From Rhynochetos jubatus (taxonomy: Eukaryota; Chordata; Aves; Eurypygiformes; Rhynochetidae): a DNA stretch of 64,000 nt. Shown one piece after another: positions 33,413-46,731 of this stretch. The notes under the pieces are model-generated. The model made no database searches, had not been told where the DNA came from, and saw only the letters and a program-made list of their open reading frames with translations. How positions within the stretch are numbered: the first letter of the stretch is position 1; each line of letters starts with the position of its first letter. The translations under genes and the position numbers were made by a program. The DNA lies in assembly GCA_027574665.1 (NCBI GenBank), contig CM050652.1, positions 5,312,589-5,376,588 of the forward strand, read 5' to 3'.

Positions 33413-36400
33413 AAGGTGGAGGCGCTTACCCTAGCTGTTCTCTTTAATCACTAGAGAGAAAGGCAAGTGATTCAGCCTTTAGGGGGTGGCTAAGAATAAA
33501 ATGAACTAAGGTGAATTCTGCCTGAAGGAACCTCCTACTCTCCATCCTATAAAGGGACTCTGGATTGACTAGCTCAGTTGTAGATGATGAATCTTGAAGG
33601 ACTAAGATTGGTTGGTAGAATCCTGCCTCAGATTCGTGCATGTTCACACTTGGAGTCTGCGGCATGGTCAGAAAGAAGGTTGACTCTTTAAATGCTCACT
33701 TACGAATTAACAAAAGAAGCGAAGTGTCTTTGCAAGGGCAAACAAGAACTCCTTAACAGAAACAGGGAATGAAACCACATACTACTCATTTCATGTCTTA
33801 TGTGATTACATTCTTCATAGAGGTCCACAACACCCAGAATGTTGAGTTCTTAACACTGCTTCTCACTTATGCATTTCCAGCAGGATGGCAAGTTACAATG
33901 ACATGGAGTGTGAGCTACAATTTTATAATCATGTGAGTTTAATAACCACACAGAGTCTCCATGAGCTTAGTACCATTGGTGCCATCGTTCTGTAATTGGT
34001 GGTCTGCTTGGCAGGGAGGCCACTGTGCAACACTTCAACTTAGAGAACTGGACAGGCTTGCTTTGAGGGAACGTCATGGCTCTACGGACCCTATAGCTGC
34101 TATTTCCCTACCAAAGGGAGTGCATGATAATAATAAAAATAAAAAATGTTAGCTTGCAGTATTTTTCTTTTTCTCATCCTTATGCCACAATGCCAAGGAT
34201 GTTAGAGAGAACTCTGTCTACCAGAATGATGGATTTATGACTACAGCTGATGCCTTTTTTCCTTTTGTGAATCAGAAGTGTTAAAACCAGGCACATTTCT
34301 CCTGCACAAATAGCCTGTATTAACAGGGTACATCAGGATCCCATGTACGTGTCAAGGCCTGTGATGAGCTCAGTTCAGAAACCAAGTGCTTGCCCACTAG
34401 TACCAAGCCTCACACACAAGTCAGACATCAGAATCCCTTGGATTAAACACACTGAATACAGTCTCTTTTCCTTATCAAACACATCTAGGAGTTGGAAAAG
34501 CAAGTAGGTTTGGGGACATTTCTTCCTGTGTTGTGTTTTCATTTTTTGTAGCTTCTACTAAAAGAAATTCCACCTAGATGCTCTTTCTTCACCTAAAGTA
34601 TTGTTTTATTTCAGTGTACCGAACAGATTTGAGGTCAACCATATTTTGAAGTGACGCATTTGACATTCTCTCCAGTACAGTAAATTAATTGAATCAAATT
34701 TCTGGACATAAAGAATGTATTTTCTCATGCAATCAGCCAGTAAGAACTTAGATTGAGATATATGCAAACTTGTCCATGGAACTGGGCACCCATAGAAACC
34801 TCCCCCCAAGTTTTGATGTTTTTATTAATGTAATTTGAAAATGAAAAAAATTTACACATAATCCATGTGTTCAGAGGGATTTCATAATTTAAGGCAATGT
34901 CCGGAAACCCACAACTGAGTAAGAAAAAATGTTTGCAAAGAAGATTCAAGAATGCGAAAAGCTATTTACCATGCTGAAGATGCCACCTTAACAAATAAAA
35001 AACCATATAGCAAAAAAAAAAACCACCAAAAAACAAACAAACACAAAAAAAACCCCTAAACAGCAGTGGGTAATTTAATGTTTTACCAAAAGTATCATGA
35101 AATAGGAAAACCAAAAAAGGGATTAACAGAAACTAAAGGGTGCAGAAACCAAAACAATGAAGGTTTACAATGAGCCACTGAAGCTAAACCATATGAACAT
35201 TGAAATGGATTGTCTTTCACACCTTAGGAATATGCAGACTCTATCCCCAGGTAACCACAGTGTGTAATGACCACCACTCTAGCAAAATGCAGCTTCTGGG
35301 CAGCCAAACACTGGGCACTGGCAGTTAGGCACTGGGTCCAGTTTTAAGTTTTTGTTTTCTGTGCATCTCACTTTTCCCACTGGATATCAGGCTGTTTTCT
35401 TCCACTTTTGTGAACTTTTCTCATTAGGTTACAAATCTTCTGACAAAGAAATCATCTGTTATGTTCTCCTGCGGTGTCTCAGGCCAAAGGACCTCCATAT
35501 AGCGGTCTTTAAGACTTCCTGTAAGAACAATATAACTGAACCCCACGTGGAATATAGCTAGTGTAGATATTGATCTTATAGATGTGATACATTTGACTGC
35601 CATTGTATATACAATGATAAGAAATGGCCATGATGTCTCTTACTTTTCCTTTGGCCTATGTTCGGATTTTTCTAAAACATCTAAAGGTAGTCTATTACAC
35701 CACTAATGAATAAGAAGAAATGATTTTAACAAAGTGACATCTGAACTTTTCCTCACTTAATTTTTGAAGTGGAAGACATATGATGGAGCTATTGAATATG
35801 CATTAAATAATCAGATTGCTTCTTCTTTCCTACTTACAAAGACTCGACAGTACCAATCTCAGTTTGTACCCTACTCATTCAAGCTAAATATGCTAAATTT
35901 TTACACGGAAACATTACTTTTAATTTGGGGAAACCTTAAAATATGAACTCAAACAAAGTGACTGTAATAACCAGAACTGCATGACAGAAGACTTCAGACA
36001 CACGTGTTTGTTCCTTTATACTGTCCTCAGAGAAATTAGTGCAATTTGGATTAATGAGCAGTGAAATGACATCACTGAATCAGTAAAGCTACAGTTTAAC
36101 ACAGATTGTTATTCTTCAATTATTTAAGAAGTTAGAAGATTATTGAAGTAATTGTAAAACTTCTCCTTCAACTTAACAGGAGATAGGTTAAATGTTGTGT
36201 ACTGTGCCCACCATAAAACCACAACTCTCTCTCAACCTTTCAGATTAAGTTAATTCTGCTACTGCTGGTGTCTCTTTTAACTTCCTCAATATATGTACTG
36301 CAGCTAGAGGTAGTCCAGGCTTCATGAATTTAAAATCCTGATTTTATTTATGATTCCACATAAAACTCCATTAAAGAACAATTCTAACTCAACAATGAAA

Positions 36401-39400
36401 CTGGTAGTATAAAGGAGAGGTTACACACAGACCCAGACTTGCTCTGCCCGTGCAAGCCAGCCAGAAAGAAGCCAGACCTAGCTCTGAATCTGTATTCCTA
36501 CACCAGCATGCTGCTGACCACAGCATAGTCATCCTACTGTCTGCACCAGCTCTGGATATCCTGGAGAGGTACCAGCGAAGCTTTGGTCACCTACGTGTAT
36601 CCACAAAAACTCCTCTTGGTTTCTGTACCCCTGTTTGTACATGTATTACAATCAAAAAGTCTTTTTCCTTTGATCAGATTTTAGATTGGCTGGTTCTTGC
36701 TCCCTGAGCAGCTACTCAAAATCATGTTTTATCTTCATTATTCAGTGGGTGGTCCTCTCCACCATTATTTATTACGTGCTGACGACAGAATGATTGGTTT
36801 CCTCCTGGGATTTTCCATGGTTCTCCTTGCTAAATGTTGTTGGAATTATTCCAGCATTTTTTTTTTTTTCTCTGAATCTGTTGATTTTTCAACATTTATA
36901 TGGTTTGGAGAGTTGAGGTAGGATTCTTCTCACCTACTTTTAGGCGGGCAGTTCACAGATTAAGACATCTATTTTTAGGTTTTGACATGCAGATGTTTCC
37001 AGGCAAGCCAAGTGTTTGAGCAGTGGAGATCCAGACTGCACAATTGGTGGAGCCTGCAGGGCAATAACACACATATACATGCCTGCTTCTTGCTCTTTCT
37101 GATCTCACTGAGGACATTGCAGGCATAGCAAGGAGCCTATAGGCCCCACAATGGCAGCCTGCAACCACCTACTTCCCTGCCGTTTCGATTCAGCTCAGAC
37201 TAAGTCATAGCAATGACTCTTGCTCATTTGAGTGTACTGGATTAAAATAAACAATCTTGACCAACCTAAAGCATGTAACTTCTTAATAACGTCTTAGTAA
37301 TTCCTTCTGGCCTTCTCAGTTGAAATTTGAAAATTACAGATAATTACAAGTGGCAGAAAAGGAGTCTTATAACAGGAAGTGCTGAACAGTGCTAATAACA
37401 GGTTTCATTAACAGGTCCACCTATGCTATATATGATAGCTACATTAGGAAAAACAAAAAAACCACAGAAGATTAGACACTCAGCATAACAGGTATTAGGT
37501 AAACAAGTAAGCAAATTGTCAACAAGACCATGTAAGAATATTTCAGCTTTTTGAAATCCACTTTTTCAGCTGTAAATATTGGACTCATGGGAAAGTCACA
37601 CACATTTTAATAGTTATGAGAGCAGTTTGTTATAAAAATCTGCAAATAAAAAAGTAAGCTAAGATCCTAATTTTGCAAAATATGTCAGAGCTATACCCAT
37701 ATCAAATTTTCTTGCCGTGCAATGTCTGCCAAAGTACCTAATAGACCTCAGTAAAAAATAGGTACCTAAGTCCTCGCTTTAAAAAGAATAAGGTGTATGA
37801 TCAGACTAAATCCATCACAAACATAGTTTGATCTATTCTTTGGATGTGTAAAATCCACAGAATTGGAGTTTCTCTATTTCTCTGTTTGCTAATCAAAAAT
37901 AGTGACTGTACCTATTTCTCTTGGATAGGCAATACACAGGGTCCATGTGTTAGTGCCCAGGGTGGAGCACCAAGCAATGATCGTGCGCACTTTTTGCAAA
38001 TAGCTCCCTAAGATTCAACATCCCACTGTCAGGAATGCTCTAGTTCCTTAGCCCTTCCTGCTTCCACTGTAGAAATTAATCGTGGAAAGAAAATGCTTTG
38101 GGACATGGGTTATCTTACTTGATAAATGAAGTACAGCTGCTAGTAGACTGGAGCCTTCATCTTATACACACCGCTACTTGTATTCTGGAATGTTCTCCTT
38201 TACATCCCTATTGTTGCATGGGTCAAAGACAAGGTGGAGGTGCATCATGTTTTCAATTTGCTGAAAGAAACTGCAAAGAGAACTGTGTCAGCCATATATG
38301 GTGGTTGTAGTGTGAATGGAGAATGCTCAGGGAGAACACTGCGTAGATGTTCAATTTTGCTGCATGTCTAGTTTATAGCTCACTTGAGGCTCTGCATCTC
38401 TTTAGTTCTGTGTGGGTTTCTCCCACCAGTATAAGCTGCCTTCATTTCGTGATGATTTAGACCTATCTTATTTAATACTAATTGTATGCAACAAGACTCA
38501 TAGCCCATGGAAGTCCATAGGCAAACCTGGCAAGATTATTCAGGTAGTACCAGAGGGCTGGTAGGGTGCTCCTTTACTCCTGATCAGTTGAAGAGACAAA
38601 TTGGTGAAATTTGGTTTCTCTTAACGATGCTTGAGAGATCAGCTGTTTTCCTGGAAGCAGAACATAACACAGGTTTGCGCCTGGACTCAGAGACTTGGAC
38701 TATTTCTGCCTGTACTGCTCTGTTTCAGTCTTGGAGAAAAACCAAATGCAGACATGATATTAATGAGACAACAAACCAACAAAGCCCAGGAACACCAGCA
38801 CATTCACAAAGGTATGGAGGAAATATAAGTGGGAGCAATGAAAAAACCACCTCCCCAGATGTCTTTGCCTTTCAGAGCTCTGAGGACATTGCCCACAGAT
38901 AGCACAGCCACGAGCGGTCAAGACTTCCCACACCTTGTCCCAGACTGCAGGAAAGTGTCGATGGAGCGTAGTGAAAAGCAGTTAAGCGCTGTGGAAAAGG
39001 AAAGATTAATCCACCTAAATCTGAAGGCTCCATGTTGCTTTGATGAGAAGAAAGTGAACAACTTGCACAATAAAATATGGGGCATATGGTATAATAGGGA
39101 CTGCTAATGGGAAACATAGAAGGGGAGAAAGGAACCATAACTCTTACATTGCTTTTGAGTGTCCAGGGTGTATCATGGGCTAAAAGGATTTTAATCTATG
39201 GGTGTGTATCCTTTTATGGGTATGATTTTTCCCTTCAGGCATGAGCCCTTTGTTCACACCTTGGTCAGTCAGGAGAATGATGAAATATTGAAACGTGGAC
39301 TTGCATTGGCACGAAAGACACAATGAACTCAACCTGAATTTTTATCAAAGAAAAGGCTGAGCAGTGATTTGATTTCAGCCTGTGTACACATACATGGCAA

Positions 39401-39856
39401 AGATGCATTTGATAATAGCTTTCTTATGCCAGCAATCTAAGAAACATCCAATAAACAAAAATAGGAGACAGAAAGTTTCAGGTGGAGAAGAAGTGGGTTT
39501 TAACCATGAACGAATATAATGAACCCATGAATCAGAACAGCAAACTGATACTTTCAATAAAGATTTTTTCCTTCTTGACAAAAGCTTAAAAATAAAGACT
39601 GAATATTTTTCCCCTGAAGGGCGTGCTTACATTCAAATTGGACTTAAGAATGTGTTATGACCAGGGCTATGTAGAAAGTTAGTCATCCTATGTTAGCTAC
39701 TCAAAAAACCTTCAACAGCTTTCTTGTCTCAAGGGATGTCTCTTAATCTAGAGACATGAGTGGTAAGAGGGAGTAAGTTTCATAGTTTCTCTTTTTCTTT
39801 CTCTTTCCCTGTGTCTGTAAAAAGCAGAGATAGTGAATAGTACCAAGCATGCCTGA
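33413..39856. other. Long unique AT-rich stretch, no gene seen
   Basis: About 6.4 kb without a recognised gene or transposon. A-rich patch at 35010-35060, T run near 36860-36870. CCAAAGTACCTAATAGACC...AAATAGGTACCTAAGTCC (37728-37773) hints at an old 'TTAGGTGCCTAA' type repeat. Frames at 38507-38902 (131 codons) and 38829-39107 (92 codons) have no domain. Confidence 0.45.
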
Positions 39857-40580
39857 ATCAGAGAATCATAGAACGGTTTAGGTTGGAAAGGACCTTAAAG
39901 ACCATCCAGTTCCAACCCCCTGCCATGGGCAGGGACACCCTTCACTAGACCAGGTTGCTCCAAGCCTCATCAGCCTGGCCTTGAACACTTCCAGGGATGG
40001 GGCATCCACAGCTTCTCTGGGCAACCTATTGCTGTGCCTCACCACCCTCCCTGTGAAGAATTTCTTCCTTATATCTAGTCTAAATCTCTCCATTTAAAGC
40101 CATTCCTCCTTGTCCTGTCACCACAGGCCCTTGTAAAAGGTCCCCCTCCAGTTTTCTTGTAGGTACTGGAAGGCTGCAATAAGGTCTTCCCCGAGCCTTC
40201 TCTTCTCCAGGCTGAACGAGTCCAATTCTCTCAGCCTTTCTTCATAGGAGAGGTGCTCCAGCCCTCTGAGCATCTTTGTGGCCTCCTCTGGACTCACTCC
40301 AAGTGGTCAATATCCTTCTTTTTGTCCCAGAGCTGGCACAGCACTCCAGGTGGGGTCTCAGGAGAGCAGAGTATATGCGAAGAATCACCTCCCTCGACCT
40401 GCTGGCCACACTTCTCCTGATACAGCCCAGGATCCGGTTGGTTTTCTGGGCTGCCAGCATACACTGCTGGCTTATGTCCAGCGTTTCATCCACCAGTACC
40501 TTCAAGTCCTTCTCCTTGGGGCTGCTCTCGATTCATTCTCCACCCAGCCTGTGTTTGTGCTTGGGTTGCCCTGAACTCTT
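39857..40580 (-). mobile_element. CR1 LINE, 5'-truncated, young copy 2
   Basis: Same orientation and nearly the same sequence as the copy at 25188-26010; long identical blocks such as TAGGTACTGGAAGGCTGCAATAAGG occur in both, so they belong to one subfamily. The minus-strand translation at 39878-40093 shows the RT C-terminal tail ([30 protein letters not shown]), then loses frame by a one-base deletion near 39970 (CATCAGCC instead of CATCCAGCC). The frame at 40242-40505 gives KTNRILGCIRRSVASRSREV and RIYSALLRPHLECC. It is about 720 bases, truncated about 100 bases closer to the 3' end than copy 1. Non-functional. Confidence 0.96.
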
Positions 40581-41339
40581 GTCATCCTGATTATGCCTTT
40601 TGACAAGGGCTGGAATGAAGTGGTGGGATCAGGGAGAAGAGTTTCAATAAATTTCAGACAGTGTACCCCATGCAAATATTCCTGAAAAACATAACTTTGA
40701 GGAGTATCTGGATTGGTCTGAAAAGCAGACTAAGCAGATGGTGATGAATTAAGAAAATTTTCTATTGCTACCTTAGGGAAGACAGGGTCTCTTTTTTAAA
40801 TTTATAAATACATATGTATAGATTACATTTTAATTTCTCAGGGATAGTTGTCAGCTCCAGATTGGAGCTCTTTGGCCCATTTTCATAGTCATTGCACACA
40901 TTAGACCAACCCCTTCACCTGGATGTGCTGACACACAGTTGTTTGTTAGCACATCATGGGGAGGGATATGCAGAGGGCTGGAAGTGGCAGAGGAGGTCTG
41001 CCTGCACTCTGGCAGGGTTCAGGGTAAATACCCACTGAGCCATCCCCTGCAGCCTGTTGGTTTGCCTTGGGTCTCTGCCACAGACCAGCTGTATGATCAT
41101 GAGGGCACTAATCTCTCTGTGTTTTACACCTCTGGCTGTCCCATGGAGGTGACAATATTTCCTTGCATTTCCTTAGTCCATGGAAGATCTGTAGATAGTA
41201 TACAACAAAAGATAACGGTATTGGGGCTAACGTTCTGACTTTATCAAAAGACACGTGTATATCCCAGAAACATGATGTCTTAAAGGCTCCTTTCTCCTCA
41301 AAATGATGCAGGCTGGAATCCATTCAAGGCTTTTCATGC
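40581..41339. other. Unique DNA, no gene seen
   Basis: No transposon or gene recognised right of the second CR1. A 99-codon + strand frame (40939-41238) has no domain. Confidence 0.45.
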
Positions 41340-42090
41340 TAACAGCATAACAGTGCAAACGGCTTAGGAGTGAGCGCGCACTGAATTACAACTTCCTCCT
41401 GCAGAAACACTGAGTTCCCTTTAAAAGAAGCTGTTAGTTTTGCTGCTGAGCTAACATGATTAAACAAGACAGGTCTGGCAGGGCTCTTCCACATTGTCAA
41501 ATCTTGAACAAAAGGCGTAATTTTCCTGTTTCTTACAACTCCAAACAGCCTGCTTATGGAGATGGCAATTACTCACAGGCAGAGTAACTCAAAATCTTTC
41601 CAGTGTTTATATCTCCACATGAAGCATACATTTACATGGCAACGGCATGGGACAAGACATGTCTTTTAATTTTCCCACCATAATTCATAGCAGGGCCCTG
41701 CCAAAAAAACACTGGAGCTGATTACCAAGTGTGACTACGATCGGATCATTTAGCAATTTGAGTTTCCACACCTTTTGTGTGAGGCTGGGCTTTGTTTTAC
41801 CTAAAGCAATAATTGCGTTCTAATTTCATAATATAGGTCCTGTTGCCTCATCTCTCTGTGCCTTCAAGGAAAAGAAAAGGTGTACAGAACACAACAAACA
41901 TTTTTTTAATTAATTTTTTAAAATGACCTAATAAATGTTTACCTGCTTCACAGGTGTGCTTGCTGCAAAGTGACTTAATTATCATTCCCACAGTCCCCAT
42001 AAGAAGGCTCACAAATGGATTATACATTGGTGTTATCCCCAGAAATAATGAATTACGCTTTTAAGAAGAATAGAGTTAGCAAATAATTTT
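41340..42090. promoter_or_regulatory. Candidate conserved enhancer block
   Basis: A 750-base stretch of high-complexity sequence with no repeats. It has CpGs at GAGCGCGCAC (41374-41378), AGGCGTAATTTT, CAACGGCATGG, TACGATCGGATC and ATTGCGTTC, and many AT-rich TF-like cores: TGAATTACAAC, GGCAATTACTC, CATAATTCATAG, AAGCAATAATTGC, TTTTTAATTAATTTTTTAA, CTTAATTATCATTCC. Such mixtures are typical of deeply conserved noncoding elements near developmental transcription factors. Assignment is by texture only, and the limits are approximate. Confidence 0.42.
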
Positions 42091-43570
42091 TAGGAATAAA
42101 AGAATGGCAAAGGTTTTAAAATAAAATGTGTTAAACAAGGAGTTAAAATTTAGTAACTTTCAATTCAGGCAGGATTTCAAAACAAACTGAGTGGAAACGG
42201 ATGATTACAAGCAGACTTGGACTTTGTCCTGCAAAATGCTCAAATTTGCCTTCAAAGCTCCCCCACTGAGCTGCAAAGAAGAGGAGGGCACCTCTCACAT
42301 CCCAGTAGGATAGAACCAGAGTATGTTGGAGACCTTTTACATTTCTTCTCATCCAAAGCATGGAACTCCATGGTTTAACGGGAGTGGTAGGGTCATGCCA
42401 GTTTATCAGGTCACATAACACGTGACAGGTCACTGCATGTCCCAGCTACTCTAGGTTTCATTGAATTACTCATCCTCATTGCCATCACAGCAGCATGGAT
42501 TCCCACAAGCCTTCAGTCAGAGGTACTTCATGACACATCTAGTCAATCAGCTCCCACCTTCTACCCTAAGCACAACCTGGAGGTGCTGACGAGGGGAAAA
42601 TGGACAGTAGGGGACTACTGTGTGTCTAATGTATAATATGTGATCTTTCCATTTTCATGGGCTTCAGAAAAGGTTTAGTACTGAGTCTTTTCCTAGAGAG
42701 CATGGGGGAAAAATGCTGAAAATAAAGCTCAGATCAACTCTTATTTAAAACATGAAGCAAAAACACCACAAACTTTCATAATGTGCATGTTAAAAGATGT
42801 AGAAACTTTTCTCTGTTTTATGGAACTATGGCTCTGATCTCATTTTTCCCATAAATCTAGCACTCTATCTCAAACACTTGTCACTTTTATAGCTTCTACA
42901 ATCTAGAAGGTACCAAACAGCAGTGGTTTTTTTCTGTATTGGTCTGTCACAAACCTCATCTGAGTTGGTCTATGTGTGTTTTCCCCAAACAGACATAGCC
43001 ATATCTCTATCTGTGGTGTACCTCTATTATCCAGAATGTCTGGAAATCAGGAAAAAACATCTTTCATGCTCTTTCCATTCTTCCTGTTCCCAGTTGATCT
43101 CCCTTTTTTCAACTGCATATGCCTGCAGAAGGCTTTAGATCCAGAAAGCTCCTACTGATGTTTTAGAGTTGCAACCATCCTTCCCTGCATTCAGAGATAT
43201 GTCAGACCTCTGCCATGTCAACTGGACATGTGCTGTGAATTTTCTCTAACGTGGTTTACTTCTGCTGCTGCAGGACATTGTGGGCTGACATTTCTGTACA
43301 TATTATCTTCCTACAGCCATTTCTGTGCGGTAGAGACCATGCATGGGGGACTTGGTTCGTTCAGGGCTGCACAGCCCACATGATGTGCTCTATAAAGTGT
43401 ACCTGTATGACTTAGTAACTCTTCTTACAATGTGTTCCATGACCACTTTCATTAACAATACACCTTAGTCCTTTTATAACAATTTTTACTCATACTTCAA
43501 AGGACTTTTAAATTACCGTATCCCTAATCCTTTCCAGAACTTGGCAGGGAAGGTAGCTATGCACAGTCAT
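42091..43570. other. Unique DNA, no gene seen
   Basis: No recognised gene or element; frames of 60-96 codons have no domains. Confidence 0.45.
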
Positions 43571-43660
43571 CTCTTCTTACAAATCAGCAAGAGGTGCTTA
43601 TGTGAATGTCCCATAGTACAGGAGGAGCAGTGTCAAATTTAGGATTAGGATTTCAAAACA
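43571..43660 (-). repeat. MIR-like SINE fragment
   Basis: TCTTCTTACAAATCAGCAAGAGGTGCTTATGTGAATGTCCCATAGTACAGGAGGAGCAGTGTCAAATTTAGGATT follows the reverse of MIR ('TTTTACAAATGAGGAAACTGAGG...GACTTGCCCAAGGTCACACAG...GGCAGAGCCAGGATTTGAA'), with small gaps. Confidence 0.42.
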
Positions 43661-45250
43661 TCTAGGACCTTTCTTGTGTAGGTCTGTAAACATCTGTGAA
43701 GAATTTGATGTTGTAAAGAGTTGGTGCCCCAGACCAGAGAAGGGCCAGCATTTTCAGTCTGACCATGCCATCAAACTCAGAGACCATCTGATGTAAAGTG
43801 TCTCTTTGTGTCCCTTTGTAGCCAACAAGGGAAGAAAGGAGTCTTCAGAGCATCATTTAAAGCATGGAACAGGCCTCTCCTTGGAATCATGATCTTCTTT
43901 TTCTCTTGTCTATTCTGACAGTTCACAGTGCTGAGCTTTCTAGTCTAGCTACATAAAGATAGCTAGTATAAGTACCCTTCTCTAATGCTGCATAACTAAA
44001 TGCAACCATTCGCCTTCACCCATTGCACAATGCTCATGCCAGCTGCATATGTAGAATAGTTTTTAATTCCAAATAATTGCTGGCTTTTGCTTTTGACATA
44101 CTGAGTAAGATTCATTTGCCTTAACACAGGCATTTTGGGCATATATAAGGTATGGTATTACCTCCAGCTGCTGTGACTGCAGGGGTAGTACAGGTATCTC
44201 ACAAATCCTGCATCATGTCATGGAGATCTTTTAACTCCTCCAGGATACTCAAACAGTCCAGTCACCTGTGTGTAAGCATCCTAGATCCATCTATTTACGA
44301 ACAAGTTCTTTGATGTAATCTGAAGACATCAACTATTCTTCTTGGAAGTTTGATGTTTCCATTTCTTCATCGGTTTTCCATGTGCCGGTAATTCAAACAA
44401 CCAGAATGAGCCTGGATTTCATTTGTCAAATCCTCCAAGCAACTTCATATAGCTTATAGTCTGTCAATAATTACACTATGAAAACTTACAAAACAACAGA
44501 AATTTGTTCCTGGTTTTAAATACACCATGGAATTGAACCCAATTTCCTTCCATTTGTTAGTTTGAATAGTACTTTTGTCATTGTTTTTTCCTTGTTTTGG
44601 GCTTTGACTTTCTTGGGGCCTGAAAACTAACTAAATGAAAACATGGGTTTGTGTATGCACTGTAACTGTGTCAAGCATAATGTTTTATGATTTGAAGAGG
44701 GTTAGCATCAAATTAGCACTGATCAGTACTGGAAGAGAGCTCTCTGTATCTCACTGGCATTTTTCTTTGAAAAGGCTAGAAGTCCCACAGAATTACCCCT
44801 TTCTGTGTAAATACCTTGTATGATAGATATTACAGTCTCTAGCTGTAGGTCAGCATTTTCTCTGAGAAATTTTCCCTGAGAAACAGGAGAAAAGTAGCAA
44901 GACTAAACAGACCATGGCCATATTGTGTACTTGCAATGATAGGAACGCCCTTCAGCTCTGACTTTGCACAGTATGTAGATCTTTGCCTCCCAACGTGTCA
45001 CAAGACAAGCAAACAAATGAAAGACCAAGAAAGGGAAAAGGACATAACTTTATTTCCTTTAATTGTCTAAATAGTCATTCAATCTCACCTACACTGTCAG
45101 ACTTCTTTTACAGATCCTTGAGAGAGGAAGGCACTTCCAGAGACTGATTCTGCCCTCGTCATAGGTTTCTGTTAGGTGATCTGTATGGCTGAGTTGACTA
45201 CCTATGGATGGCCATAACATAAGGAAGATGAATCCCACCCATAGCTACTT

Positions 45251-45292
45251 TGCCAAGGTAATTCAGGAAACTGTCAGTAGAGCAGGAACTCA
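45251..45292 (-). repeat. MIR-like SINE fragment
   Basis: TGCCAAGGTAATTCAGGAAACTGTCAGTAGAGCAGGAACTCAAC matches the pattern 'TGCCCAAGGTCACACAGGAAGTCTGTGGCAGAGCAGGGAATTGAAC' in reverse orientation. Short, but the block order is kept. Confidence 0.4.
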
Positions 45293-46696
45293 ACTGTTAC
45301 CTGCAGAGTCCATATCCAGAGCCTGACCCAAAATGCTATCCTTCTGTGCTCTCCAAGCAGAAACAGCAAACCCTCCTTTCCAAGAGTATTGTAAAAATGA
45401 AATTTCACATCCATCCCATCACCACCATCGTCCAGATGGTCAGAGTTGTTAGATGAGTAAACTGAGGTAGACGATGAATCCACCATACCTTTAGAATGGA
45501 GGGAATAATTGACGGGCTAGTGAAAAATCTAATTTCTTTTCTCTTTCTTGTTCCATGCTTCTGTCTATTGCCACAACTTTTTTCTCCATAGCTCATCTCA
45601 GTTTTAGCTTGGAAATATGATGGGTAGTCTTCTCCCCTTGTAATTGTGTGGACTCAGTTTAGTTGCTTTCCAATTTCTTTCCAATTGAAATACTATAGAG
45701 CATCCAAAAGATTTACACAAGGCTAGTAGAAATGATACAAAATCCAGGGGAGACAGACACCTTTCTGAAGAAGCAATTAGAAGACATGCAAGACATCCCA
45801 AGGCATTTCAGTAGGGAACAGATGTGATTAGGCAAGGGAAAAGGTGGACTACAGATCACACTTTAAGACATCTTCATGTAGGTGATTTAGATGATCTAGG
45901 TGCCCAAGCTCTGATTGTAATTACTGGGCATCTAGTACTTAATTCAGATGTCTAGGCATAGCTGTTATTCCAGCAGTAATTCAATGATAAGCAGCTCAGT
46001 TTGAAATACCTTTACATTATCACATTGCTAGAGATTAAAACCATTATGATATTACAATACCTTTTTCTATAGAGCAGACAAACTGTTTGATGTTGCTCTC
46101 CAGTTAAAACAGGAATCTGTTCAGGGAAGATCCATGCTTACGTGGTTTGCAAGTATCTCTTGCAAGACAATCACAATGACACTTTCTGGCCCTTATATTT
46201 ATTTACTCCATCACTGAGCTACAGATTTCACAATGCAGAAAGACAGGAAGATAGGAAAAAAAAGAAAAAAAGAAAAAATTACATGGCAACTGCATTGCAT
46301 AACTAGCAATCCTCATAACAGAATTACTGACATTATGGGTTACTAAAGGAACAGTTAGTAGCTTGTCTCACTTGCCTGTAATTTACTCTGTGTCTATTTA
46401 GCCTTGATGTACAACCTAGGTCAATTGCTGTGCAACTTTCCTATCTTCCTACTTCTGAGTTATAGTGAGAAATGTGTGCCTCATGAATGACTATCTCTCC
46501 TGGTCAAGCTTGTCTCTCATGCTGTTCGGCAGTGCCATGTGCTAACAGATAGTGCTGAACAGTTAATATCACCAACTAATTAGCAAAGCACGTGTGAAGC
46601 AGATGTATTTAAATATAGAACGTGGAGGCTGAAGGAGTAACTGAAATGTATAACTGATAAGGATTTATTATTAGAACAGATTAATGAATCCACCTT
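45293..46696. other. Unique AT-rich DNA, no gene seen
   Basis: AGGTGATTTAGATGATCTAGGTGCCC...CAGATGTCTAGGCATAGC (45879-45962) is a possible ancient repeat remnant. A-rich patch at 46255-46280. No gene recognised. Confidence 0.4.
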
Positions 46697-46731
46697 CCCC
46701 CCCCCCCCCCCCCCCCCCCCCTTAATCTCTC
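46697..46731. repeat. Poly-C tract, 35 bases
   Basis: 35 consecutive C on the + strand, the longest homopolymer in the window. Same strand as the 27-base run at 29155. It could form an i-motif or, on the other strand, a G-quadruplex. The exact length may be wrong because such runs slip in amplification and sequencing. Confidence 0.95.
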
